Positions 7,359-12,075 of a stretch of 12,075 nt of DNA are shown here, one piece after another (within the stretch, counting starts at the first letter, position 1; every line of letters begins with the position of its first letter). The position numbers and the translations under genes are program-made. Location of the stretch: contig JAUPWC010000647.1 in assembly GCA_030916665.1 (NCBI GenBank), positions 1 to 12,075 of the forward strand, in the 5' to 3' direction. The DNA comes from Verrucomicrobiota bacterium. Lineage in GTDB: Bacteria > Verrucomicrobiota > Verrucomicrobiia > Opitutales > Opitutaceae. The notes below the pieces were generated by a model. It made no database searches. It was not told the origin of the DNA and saw only the letters and a list, made by a program, of their open reading frames with translations.

Positions 7359-7970
7359 ATGGCCGCCAAAGCAGACGCCAAGGAAACGCCCGCCGCCCCG
7401 GTCGCGGATGCCGCACCCGAGAAGGGTGCCGCCCCGGCCGCCAAGTCCGGCGCCATCAAGGCGCTGCTGCCCGTGGTGGTGGCGGTCATCGCCGCTCCCG
7501 CGGCTTCCTGGGCCGTGGCCCAGTTCGTCCTGCTGCCCAAGCTGGAGGCCAAGCTCGCCGCGATCCAAAGCGGCGAGATCACCGCCGAAGCCGCCAAACC
7601 CGCCAAGGCGCCCGCCAAGAAGGAGAAATCCTCCGGCGGCCACGGCGGCAAGGAGGCTCCGGCCACGACCGACACCTACGAGTTCAGCAACGTCGTCGTG
7701 AACCTCTCCGGCACGATGGGCACCCGTTATCTCAAGGCCAGCTTCGTGATCACCGGGGTGAAACCCGACACGATCAAGGACGCCTTCGAGGAGAACAAGG
7801 CCCGGCTCACCGATGTGACGCTCGGCGTGCTCTCCTCCGTAACGCTCGCCGACCTCGAGGAGCCCGGCGCCAAGAACGTGCTGCGCGAAAAGCTCGTGAC
7901 CGCCTACAACCAGGCGCTCGGCTCGCGCGTCGCCGACCAGATCTACTTCTCCGATTTCGTGGTGCAATAA
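7359..7970 (+). CDS. fliL: Flagellar basal body-associated protein FliL
   Basis: FliL is an inner-membrane protein that rings the stator units and supports torque, especially under load. The 203-residue product has an Ala/Pro/Lys-rich cytoplasmic N-terminus and a single membrane helix at about 36-58. A low-complexity Ala/Lys linker follows (about 75-100). The periplasmic FliL domain (about 107-203) contains FSNVVVNLSG, RYLKASFVI and a late LREKLVTAYNQAL, and ends in DQIYFSDFVVQ, the characteristic FliL terminus. The N-terminal and linker low-complexity parts make it longer than the E. coli protein (154). The start lies 20 bases after flgE, following CTCCCGCC, and fliM follows after 14 bases, giving the common fliL-fliM-fliN order. 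Confidence 0.95.
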   Translation: MAAKADAKETPAAPVADAAPEKGAAPAAKSGAIKALLPVVVAVIAAPAASWAVAQFVLLPKLEAKLAAIQSGEITAEAAKPAKAPAKKEKSSGGHGGKEAPATTDTYEFSNVVVNLSGTMGTRYLKASFVITGVKPDTIKDAFEENKARLTDVTLGVLSSVTLADLEEPGAKNVLREKLVTAYNQALGSRVADQIYFSDFVVQ

Positions 7971-7984
7971 GCCGCCGCCCCGCC

Positions 7985-9076
7985 ATGGCCGACGACAAGA
8001 ACAAAGCCGCCAGCGACTTTCTCGACCAGTCCGAGATCGACAAGCTGCTCGCCCAGGGCAGTGCCGGCGAGGGCGCCGCCAAGCGCATGCTGATCCGCGC
8101 GAACGGCCGCCCGCCCGCCGCCGGCGAACCCGCGCCCAAGGTCGAGCCCTACGACTTCCGCAACCCCGCCTTCCTGTCCGAATTCGAGCTGCGCCGCTTG
8201 CGCCTCGTGCACGAGGACTTCATCCGCTACCTGAGCGCGCGGCTGTCGCTGTTCCTGCGCATGGAGTTCGGCCTGAAGATGGCCAAGCTCACCACGGCCA
8301 ACTACGCCAAATTCACCGAGTCGCTGCCCAGCCCCACGCACATCTGCCTGTTCAAGGCCGAACCGCTCACGGGCGTCAGCATCATCGACATCAATCCCCG
8401 CCTCGCCCTCACCATCGCCGACCGCCTCCTGGGCGGCCGCGGCCATTCCGTGAAGTCCGAGCGCTATCTCACCGAGATCGAGGTCGCCCTGATGGACGAC
8501 GTCGTCCACATGATCCTCGAGGAGTGGTGCCACCAGTGGAAGACCGAGCAGGAACTCACGCCGCTCATCGTCGGCCACGAGAACAGCGGCCGCTTCCTCC
8601 AGACCTCCCCCCGCGACGCCGTCGTGCTTGCCATGACGCTCGAGGCCAGCTTCGGCGACTGTTCCGAGCAGATCCAGATCGGCGTGCCCTACTACACGAT
8701 CGAGCCGCTCGTGCGCAGCATGCAGGCCCGCCGCCAGAAGGATGCGACCGTCGCGGCGCCCGCCGCCAAGCGCGCCAGCTGGCAGGAATCCTACGACAGC
8801 ATCCGCATGCCGGTCCGCGCCGAGTGGGACGGTTTCACCGTCAGCCTGCGCGAGATCACCGACCTCCGCGTCGGCGACGTCGTCGAGATGCCCGCCGACC
8901 AGATCCGCCGCACCAACATCCTCCTCAACGGTGTGCCCAAGTTCACCGGCACCGTCGGCCTCGATTCCGACCACGTCGCCGTGCAGCTCACGGCCAAGCT
9001 CGACGCCGACGCCAAGCCCGTGGGGCCCGTCAAAACCCTTTCCCCCGCTCCCACCCATGGAAGAAAAAACTCTTGA
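7985..9076 (+). CDS. fliM: Flagellar motor switch protein FliM
   Basis: FliM forms the middle of the C-ring and receives phosphorylated CheY to switch rotation. Near the N-terminus, LDQSEIDKLLAQ (13-24) is the CheY-binding peptide, so the cell very likely has a chemotaxis pathway. A linker (about 25-55) leads to the middle CheC-like domain (about 57-245), which has LLGGRGH (148-154) with the Gly-Gly pair that contacts FliG, and LTEIEVALMDDVV (162-174). The C-terminal SpoA domain (about 275-343) packs against FliN. The length of 363 is a little above E. coli (334), from the linker and C-terminal tail. The last 20 bases overlap fliN in another frame, and the overlapping region encodes a Pro/Lys tail that looks dispensable. 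Confidence 0.97.
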   Translation: MADDKNKAASDFLDQSEIDKLLAQGSAGEGAAKRMLIRANGRPPAAGEPAPKVEPYDFRNPAFLSEFELRRLRLVHEDFIRYLSARLSLFLRMEFGLKMAKLTTANYAKFTESLPSPTHICLFKAEPLTGVSIIDINPRLALTIADRLLGGRGHSVKSERYLTEIEVALMDDVVHMILEEWCHQWKTEQELTPLIVGHENSGRFLQTSPRDAVVLAMTLEASFGDCSEQIQIGVPYYTIEPLVRSMQARRQKDATVAAPAAKRASWQESYDSIRMPVRAEWDGFTVSLREITDLRVGDVVEMPADQIRRTNILLNGVPKFTGTVGLDSDHVAVQLTAKLDADAKPVGPVKTLSPAPTHGRKNS

Positions 9077-9308
9077 TATCGTCCTCGACGTGAAGGTCAA
9101 AGTCACCGTCCAGCTCGGCTCCTGCCAGCTGCCGATGCGCGACGTGCTGGAACTTTCGCCCGGCTCCGTCATCCAGCTCAGCCAGCAGGCCAACGACCCC
9201 GTCGGCCTCTACGTCAACGACAAGCTCGTCGCCTACGGCGAGGTCGTGGTCGTCGAGGACCACTTCGGCATCAAGATCACCGAACTGGTGGGCAGCGGCC
9301 AGCCATGA
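9057..9308 (+). CDS. fliN: Flagellar motor switch protein FliN (compact)
   Basis: FliN forms the base of the C-ring and the docking site for FliH-FliI export complexes. The 83-residue protein is little more than one SpoA domain. DIVLDVKVKVTVQLG (7-21) is the conserved first strand region, LELSPGSVIQL (31-41) is the signature, and VNDKLVAYGEVVVVEDHFGIKI (53-74) is the final strand pair. E. coli FliN has 137 residues, so the variable N-terminal extension is almost gone here. The ATG at 9057 is the only plausible start. It lies inside the end of fliM (20-base overlap), which implies coupled translation and fixed stoichiometry. The stop overlaps the fliO start by four bases. Confidence 0.95.
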   Translation: MEEKTLDIVLDVKVKVTVQLGSCQLPMRDVLELSPGSVIQLSQQANDPVGLYVNDKLVAYGEVVVVEDHFGIKITELVGSGQP

Positions 9309-9691
9309 GGCCGGTCCCGTTCATTTTCGGCCTCCTCCTTACGGTCGCGCTGCCGCTCGCCGCGCAGACGAAGGACGAGGTCATCTACCCGCGGGGCACC
9401 GCTCCGGCGGGAGCTCCGGCCGCGCCGGCCGCGGACCGCACGAACACCTTTCTCCTCCTCGGCACCGCCGCCGTGGCCGCCGCCGCCGGCTGGTGGTTGT
9501 GGCAGAAGCGCCGCACCTCCGGGGTCCCCGGCCGGGTTTCACGCCTGAGCGTGGTCGAGAGCCGCTCGCTCGGCTCGCGCCAGTATCTCGTCGTGGCCGA
9601 CTACGACGGTCGCAAATTTCTCCTCGGGGTCTGCCCCGGCAGCATCGAGATGCTCACGCCGCTGGACGGCAAAGAGGCTCCGCGTCCATGA
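9305..9691 (+). CDS. fliO: Flagellar biosynthesis protein FliO
   Basis: FliO is a small membrane protein that helps assemble and stabilise the FliP ring of the export gate. The 128 residues show a likely signal-like hydrophobic N-terminus (about 5-20, ending LAAQ) and a Pro/Ala-rich stretch. A membrane helix follows (about 48-66, ending WWLW), then KRR on the cytoplasmic side. The cytoplasmic domain (about 77-120) has LSVVESRSLGSRQYLVVADYD and KFLLGV, the conserved FliO core. It sits between fliN and fliP with ATGA overlaps on both sides, the usual fliNOPQR order. FliO diverges strongly, so context adds much to the call. Confidence 0.9.
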   Translation: MRPVPFIFGLLLTVALPLAAQTKDEVIYPRGTAPAGAPAAPAADRTNTFLLLGTAAVAAAAGWWLWQKRRTSGVPGRVSRLSVVESRSLGSRQYLVVADYDGRKFLLGVCPGSIEMLTPLDGKEAPRP

Positions 9692-10482
9692 CGCCGCGCC
9701 TCCGCACCTGCCTTTTCCTGATCGTCGCCAGCCTGCTGCTGGCGACGGGTGCTTGGGCGCAGGAAGCGGGTCCCGCCGCGCCCGCTCCGGCGACCGCCGC
9801 CGCGGACTCCGGACCGCTGAAGCTGAACATCAATCTCGAGGGTACCGACCGCCCGGCTGACCTCAGTGTCGCCGTGCAGCTGGTGCTCATGATGACGCTG
9901 CTCTCCGTGGCGCCGTCGTTGGTGCTGCTGATGACGAGCTTCACCCGCATTGTCATCGTGCTCGGCTTCGTGCGCACCGCCCTCGGCGTGCCCAGCGCCC
10001 CGTCGAACCAGATCATCATCGGACTCTCGCTGTTCCTGACTTTCTTCATCATGGGGCCGACCTTCGACCGCATCAATGCGGAGGCGGTGCAGCCCTACAT
10101 GGCCAAGCAGATCACCTCGGCCGAGGCCTTTGACCGGGGGGCCGCGCCGCTGCGCGACTTCATGCTGAAGCAGGCACGCACGGGCAACCTGGAGTATTTT
10201 CTCCAGCTCGGCGGCTACGGCCCGACCGCGGTGAAGGACCTGCCGATGCGCGTCGTCATCCCGGCCTTCGTGCTGAGCGAACTCCAGTCGGCCTTTCAGA
10301 TGGGATTCCTGCTTTTCCTGCCCTTCCTCGTCATCGACTTCCTCGTGTCTTCCGTGCTCATGGCGCTGGGCATGATGATGATGCCGCCCAACGTCGTGTC
10401 GTTGCCCTTCAAGCTGCTCCTGTTCGTCCTCGTGGACGGCTGGCGTCTGATCGTGCAGTCGCTCGTGCAAAGCTTCAGCTAG
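9688..10482 (+). CDS. fliP: Flagellar export gate protein FliP
   Basis: FliP forms the pentameric core of the FliPQR export channel in the inner membrane. The 264-residue product begins with a cleavable-type signal peptide (about 1-24, ending GAWA), as is usual for FliP. An Ala/Pro-rich spacer and LKLNINLEG (44-52) follow. Membrane helices are visible at about 62-82, 86-122, 186-224 and 240-262. Family signatures are MTSFTRIVIVLGFVRTALG (82-100) and IPAFVLSELQSAFQMGFL (191-208). The run MMMMPP (229-234) corresponds to the methionine-rich gate loop. The start at 9688 overlaps the fliO stop and gives the usual length and a proper signal peptide; the frame is open upstream but lies inside fliO. 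Confidence 0.98.
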   Translation: MTPRLRTCLFLIVASLLLATGAWAQEAGPAAPAPATAAADSGPLKLNINLEGTDRPADLSVAVQLVLMMTLLSVAPSLVLLMTSFTRIVIVLGFVRTALGVPSAPSNQIIIGLSLFLTFFIMGPTFDRINAEAVQPYMAKQITSAEAFDRGAAPLRDFMLKQARTGNLEYFLQLGGYGPTAVKDLPMRVVIPAFVLSELQSAFQMGFLLFLPFLVIDFLVSSVLMALGMMMMPPNVVSLPFKLLLFVLVDGWRLIVQSLVQSFS

Positions 10483-10492
10483 GGCGAGGCCG

Positions 10493-10584
10493 GTTGAACG
10501 TTGAAGGATGAAGTTTAAGCACCGAACCGCCGAACCGCTGACCGCCGTCCTCAACCTTACTTCAACATAAACGTCCGCTTAAAC
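10493..10584. repeat. Interleaved inverted repeats in the fliP-fliQ gap
   Basis: The 111-base gap between fliP and fliQ is the only sizeable one in the export-gate block. It contains two inverted-repeat pairs. GTTGAAG (10500-10506) pairs with CTTCAAC (10560-10566), and GTTTAAGC (10513-10520) pairs exactly with GCTTAAAC (10577-10584). GTTGAAC at 10493 directly precedes the first arm as a near copy. Between the arms CGAACCGC is repeated in tandem (10523-10538). The arms come in the order A-B-A'-B', so a nested hairpin cannot form. Only alternative pairings or a pseudoknot are possible. No U-tract follows, so a simple terminator is unlikely. It may be a dispersed intergenic repeat or an RNA control element for fliQR. 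Confidence 0.6.
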
Positions 10585-10585
10585 T

Positions 10586-10593
10586 GAGAGAAG
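10586..10593 (+). promoter_or_regulatory. Weak purine-rich ribosome binding stretch of fliQ
   Basis: GAGAGAAG lies directly before the fliQ ATG. It is one of the few purine-rich stretches in front of a start in this window, but it is only a weak match to a Shine-Dalgarno sequence and the spacing is short. Since fliQ does not overlap an upstream gene, it cannot rely on coupling, which may explain why it has one. Confidence 0.35.
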
Positions 10594-10863
10594 ATGAATC
10601 CGGAAATCGCCATCGATCTGTTCAAGACCACGGTCATGTTTGCGCTCTACATCGTGGCGCCGTTTCTCGTGACGCTCATGCTCGTGGGCCTGGCTTCCAG
10701 CCTGATCCAGTCGGTGACCTCGCTCCAGGAGCCGACGCTGACCTTCGCGCCGAAGCTCATCGCGCTGGCGGGACTGGCGCTGTTGCTCACGCCCTGGCTG
10801 CTGCGTTCGCTCACGGAGTTTGCGCTTTCGGTGATCAACCGGATGCCCGGACTCGCGCACTGA
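10594..10863 (+). CDS. fliQ: Flagellar export gate protein FliQ
   Basis: FliQ is the small two-helix subunit that wraps round FliP and FliR in the export gate. The 89-residue product has the family's exact size. It has a first membrane helix at about 15-38 and a second at about 52-75, joined by SSLIQSVTSLQEPTLTFAPK (35-54), which contains the conserved Gln-Glu/Leu-Thr-Phe-Pro-Lys stretch. It starts 111 bases after fliP, past the repeat-bearing gap. Its codon use differs from the earlier genes: eight of its ten alanines use GCG, whereas the first ten alanines of fliH all use GCC. fliR follows after 62 bases. Confidence 0.97.
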   Translation: MNPEIAIDLFKTTVMFALYIVAPFLVTLMLVGLASSLIQSVTSLQEPTLTFAPKLIALAGLALLLTPWLLRSLTEFALSVINRMPGLAH

Positions 10864-10925
10864 CACACGGCTCCTGGCGCGTGGCATTCTGCGCGAAGCG
10901 ATGAATCCAGCCGGGACCCCGCGTC

Positions 10926-11678
10926 ATGACCACCGGCTACATCTTTGCCTTCCTGATGGTGTTCCTGCGGAGCATCGGCATCGTGCTGCTGCTGCCTTCG
11001 CTGGGCAACGACCGCAGCATTCCGCCGATGATGCGGGTGGCGATCGCCTTCTGCCTGACCATCCTGGTGAGCGGCATGGTGCCCGAGGGGCAGCTGCCCG
11101 CCAATCTCGTCCAGCTCGGGCTGGCCGCGGCCGGTGAGGTCGTGCTCGGGCTGGCCATGGGTTTCATGGTGCGCACGACCTTTGCGGCGGTGGAAATGGC
11201 GGCGCGCCTGATGTCGTCGGAAATCGGCCTCGCCGCGTCGCCCGGTTTCGGTGCGCCGGAGGTTTCGTCGGAGCCGCTGGCGGCGTTCGTGATGGCGCTG
11301 GCCGTGCTGCTGTTTTTCCTGTTCGGCGCGCACCTGACGGTGATCACGGCCTTTGCGCGCAGTTTCGAATTTGCCGCGCCCGGCATGCCCGTGATGGGGC
11401 AGGGGGTGATGGAGCAGGTGACGCTTGCGACGTCGCGGGTGATCGAGCTCGGACTGCGCATCGCGGCACCGTTCATTGCCCTGAACTTCCTCGTGACGCT
11501 GGCGTTCTCGGTGCTGGGCCGCGCGGTGTCGCGCATGAATGTCTTCATCCTGAGTTTTTCCGTGCGCGCCTTTCTCGGCCTGGCCCTGCTGGCCACCGCG
11601 GGGGCGCTGATCGCGCGCTATCTGTTCGTCGAATTCGGCGAGATTCCGACCCAGATGCTGCAGCTGCTTGCGCGGTAA
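10926..11678 (+). CDS. fliR: Flagellar export gate protein FliR
   Basis: FliR completes the FliPQR gate and contacts FlhB. The 250-residue hydrophobic protein (family about 260) has helices at about 5-24, 37-55, 60-95, 120-145, 170-200 and 208-235. The conserved stretch [20 protein letters not shown] (23-42) and the segment [20 protein letters not shown] (about 78-97) before a Gly/Pro-rich loop are typical. The frame is closed by a stop at 10902-10904, and no alternative start lies between it and the ATG at 10926, so the start is secure. The 62-base spacer from fliQ shows no clear signal. Like fliQ, it favours GCG and CTG codons. It is the last flagellar gene in the window; neither flhB nor flhA follows. 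Confidence 0.96.
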   Translation: MTTGYIFAFLMVFLRSIGIVLLLPSLGNDRSIPPMMRVAIAFCLTILVSGMVPEGQLPANLVQLGLAAAGEVVLGLAMGFMVRTTFAAVEMAARLMSSEIGLAASPGFGAPEVSSEPLAAFVMALAVLLFFLFGAHLTVITAFARSFEFAAPGMPVMGQGVMEQVTLATSRVIELGLRIAAPFIALNFLVTLAFSVLGRAVSRMNVFILSFSVRAFLGLALLATAGALIARYLFVEFGEIPTQMLQLLAR

Positions 11679-11711
11679 CGGCTCCTTCCAGCCGGCCCAA
11701 TCCACGCGATC

Positions 11712-11825
11712 CGTCATCCTGCCCGCCAGCCATAGGCCCGGCGACGGCTGGAGCCGGGCGAAGGACCCAAGGAGAGGACGGGCCCGCGCCGACGGCTTGG
11801 ATGCTTCGCCCGGCTCAGCATGACG
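11712..11825. repeat. Large branched inverted repeat (REP-like) after fliR
   Basis: The main stem is GAGCCGGGCGAAG (11751-11763) pairing perfectly with CTTCGCCCGGCTC (11804-11816). It continues after a 3x3 internal loop as CCAAG (11767-11771) with CTTGG (11796-11800). An outer pair, CGTCATCCTG (11712-11721) with CAGCATGACG (11816-11825), matches at 9 of 10 bases. A side hairpin pairs CCAGCC (11726-11731) with GGCTGG (11746-11751); it shares one base with the main stem. The motif GTCATCCTG...GAAGGA...TTCG...CAGCATGAC resembles dispersed intergenic repeats found in several GC-rich bacteria. Sitting 34 bases after the last flagellar gene, it could also stabilise or end the operon transcript, although no U-tract is visible. 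Confidence 0.7.
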
Positions 11826-11862
11826 CTGCGGAAATTGTTTCTTCATGCCTGTGATCTGTGGT

Positions 11863-12075
11863 TAGGCCCGTCTCATACCATTTCCGACTCTAACGTATAA
11901 TAACCTCAGGGTGAAGCCACGGTAAGTCGTTGAGATTGCGCAGGCGTTGGCGTTCTGCCGAGAGTTCTTCGAGTTGGGTTTTTCGCCGAACTTCGACGTC
12001 GTCAAGGGTGGCGAAGAGCTGGTTGGCGAAGCCCTTTTCCCGGGTTTCATCCCAGATATGTTCGCTGGGGTTACA
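11863..12075 (-). mobile_element. End of an IS630-family insertion sequence, cut by the window edge
   Basis: The element is recognised by the transposase 3' end on the - strand. The probable outer end lies just beyond the stop codon, where TA at 11863-11864 is followed by GGCCCGTCTCATACCATTTC. IS630-type elements insert at TA and carry terminal inverted repeats, so this stretch is a candidate terminal repeat. The opposite end is outside the window, so the boundary is not proven. Confidence 0.55.
11890..12075 (-). CDS. IS630-family transposase, C-terminal fragment (continues past the right edge)
   Basis: Reading the - strand from base 12075 gives 61 codons and a TAG stop (11890-11892). The peptide opens CNPSEHIWDETREKGFANQ, the hallmark of the third DDE block of IS630-family transposases (NPxEHxW...REKGFAN). 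The Glu of NPSEH (codon at 12061-12063) is the likely third catalytic acid. The tail is a Leu/Glu/Arg helix (LEELSAERQRLRN) and ends with LPWLHPEVIIR, like other IS630 proteins. No start codon is visible because the 5' part lies beyond the window, so completeness cannot be judged. The visible part has no frameshift and its catalytic motif is intact. The gene runs towards fliR. Confidence 0.85.
   Translation of the reverse strand, partial: CNPSEHIWDETREKGFANQLFATLDDVEVRRKTQLEELSAERQRLRNLNDLPWLHPEVIIR

Noticed and set aside
7943..9193. 416-codon open frame on the minus strand
   Set aside because: It is an antisense shadow of fliM/fliN with the same low-complexity composition and no recognisable domain.
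10523..10538. Tandem CGAACCGC pair considered as a CRISPR-like or operator repeat
   Set aside because: There are only two 8-base units without spacers, too little for an array. It is kept only as part of the fliP-fliQ gap description.
9601..10554. 317-codon open frame on the minus strand, Gln/His/Arg rich
   Set aside because: It is an antisense shadow of fliP; the composition follows from the complement of hydrophobic codons.
10901..11137. ATG frame starting just before fliR
   Set aside because: It is in another frame from fliR, His/Arg/Pro rich, and most of it lies within fliR.
11679..11889. Possible small gene after fliR
   Set aside because: The stretch is explained by the inverted-repeat element and the candidate IS end. 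Open frames in it are short and lack any start context or family similarity.
11862..12050. 62-codon minus-strand ATG frame at the right edge
   Set aside because: It overlaps the IS630 transposase tail in a different frame and has no family features, whereas the transposase frame has a diagnostic motif.

Overview
The window is a GC-rich, tightly packed flagellar gene cluster, with every flagellar gene on the + strand. It looks chromosomal and comes from a motile, Gram-negative-type bacterium. A member of the Verrucomicrobiota, for example an Opitutaceae-like lineage, is my best guess. That guess rests on G+C, gene order, the presence of a MotE-like gene and the near absence of Shine-Dalgarno sequences. 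It is an inference, because no rRNA or marker gene is present.

Layout. (1) Positions 1-1686 hold the 3' part of fliG (switch/rotor), an unrecognised 68-codon gene and fliH. (2) Positions 1683-4062 hold fliI, fliJ and a motE-like gene, chained by 4-base ATGA overlaps: the export ATPase, its stalk and a membrane-anchored coiled-coil protein. (3) Positions 4125-7338 hold fliK (hook-length ruler), flgD (hook cap) and an unusually short flgE-type hook/rod protein. (4) Positions 7359-9308 hold fliL, fliM and fliN: the stator-associated protein and the rest of the C-ring, including a CheY-binding motif in FliM. (5) Positions 9305-11678 hold fliO, fliP, fliQ and fliR, the membrane export gate. A 111-base repeat-bearing gap separates fliP from fliQ. 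(6) Positions 11679-12075 lie outside the flagellar genes. They contain a large branched inverted repeat (REP-like) and then the 3' end of an IS630-family transposase on the - strand, running off the right edge.

Together the genes encode one assembly line. The FliH/I/J ATPase complex feeds the FliO/P/Q/R gate. FliK, FlgD and FlgE build and measure the hook. FliG/M/N form the rotor and switch, and FliL and MotE serve the stator or motor. The export gate genes flhB and flhA, which often follow fliR, are not next to it here; the IS lies there instead.

I found no defence system, CRISPR array, tRNA, rRNA or clearly new multi-gene system. The best leads are the small fliG-fliH gene, the compact hook-type protein, the interleaved repeats before fliQ, the hairpin plus IS at the operon end, and the SD-less starts.
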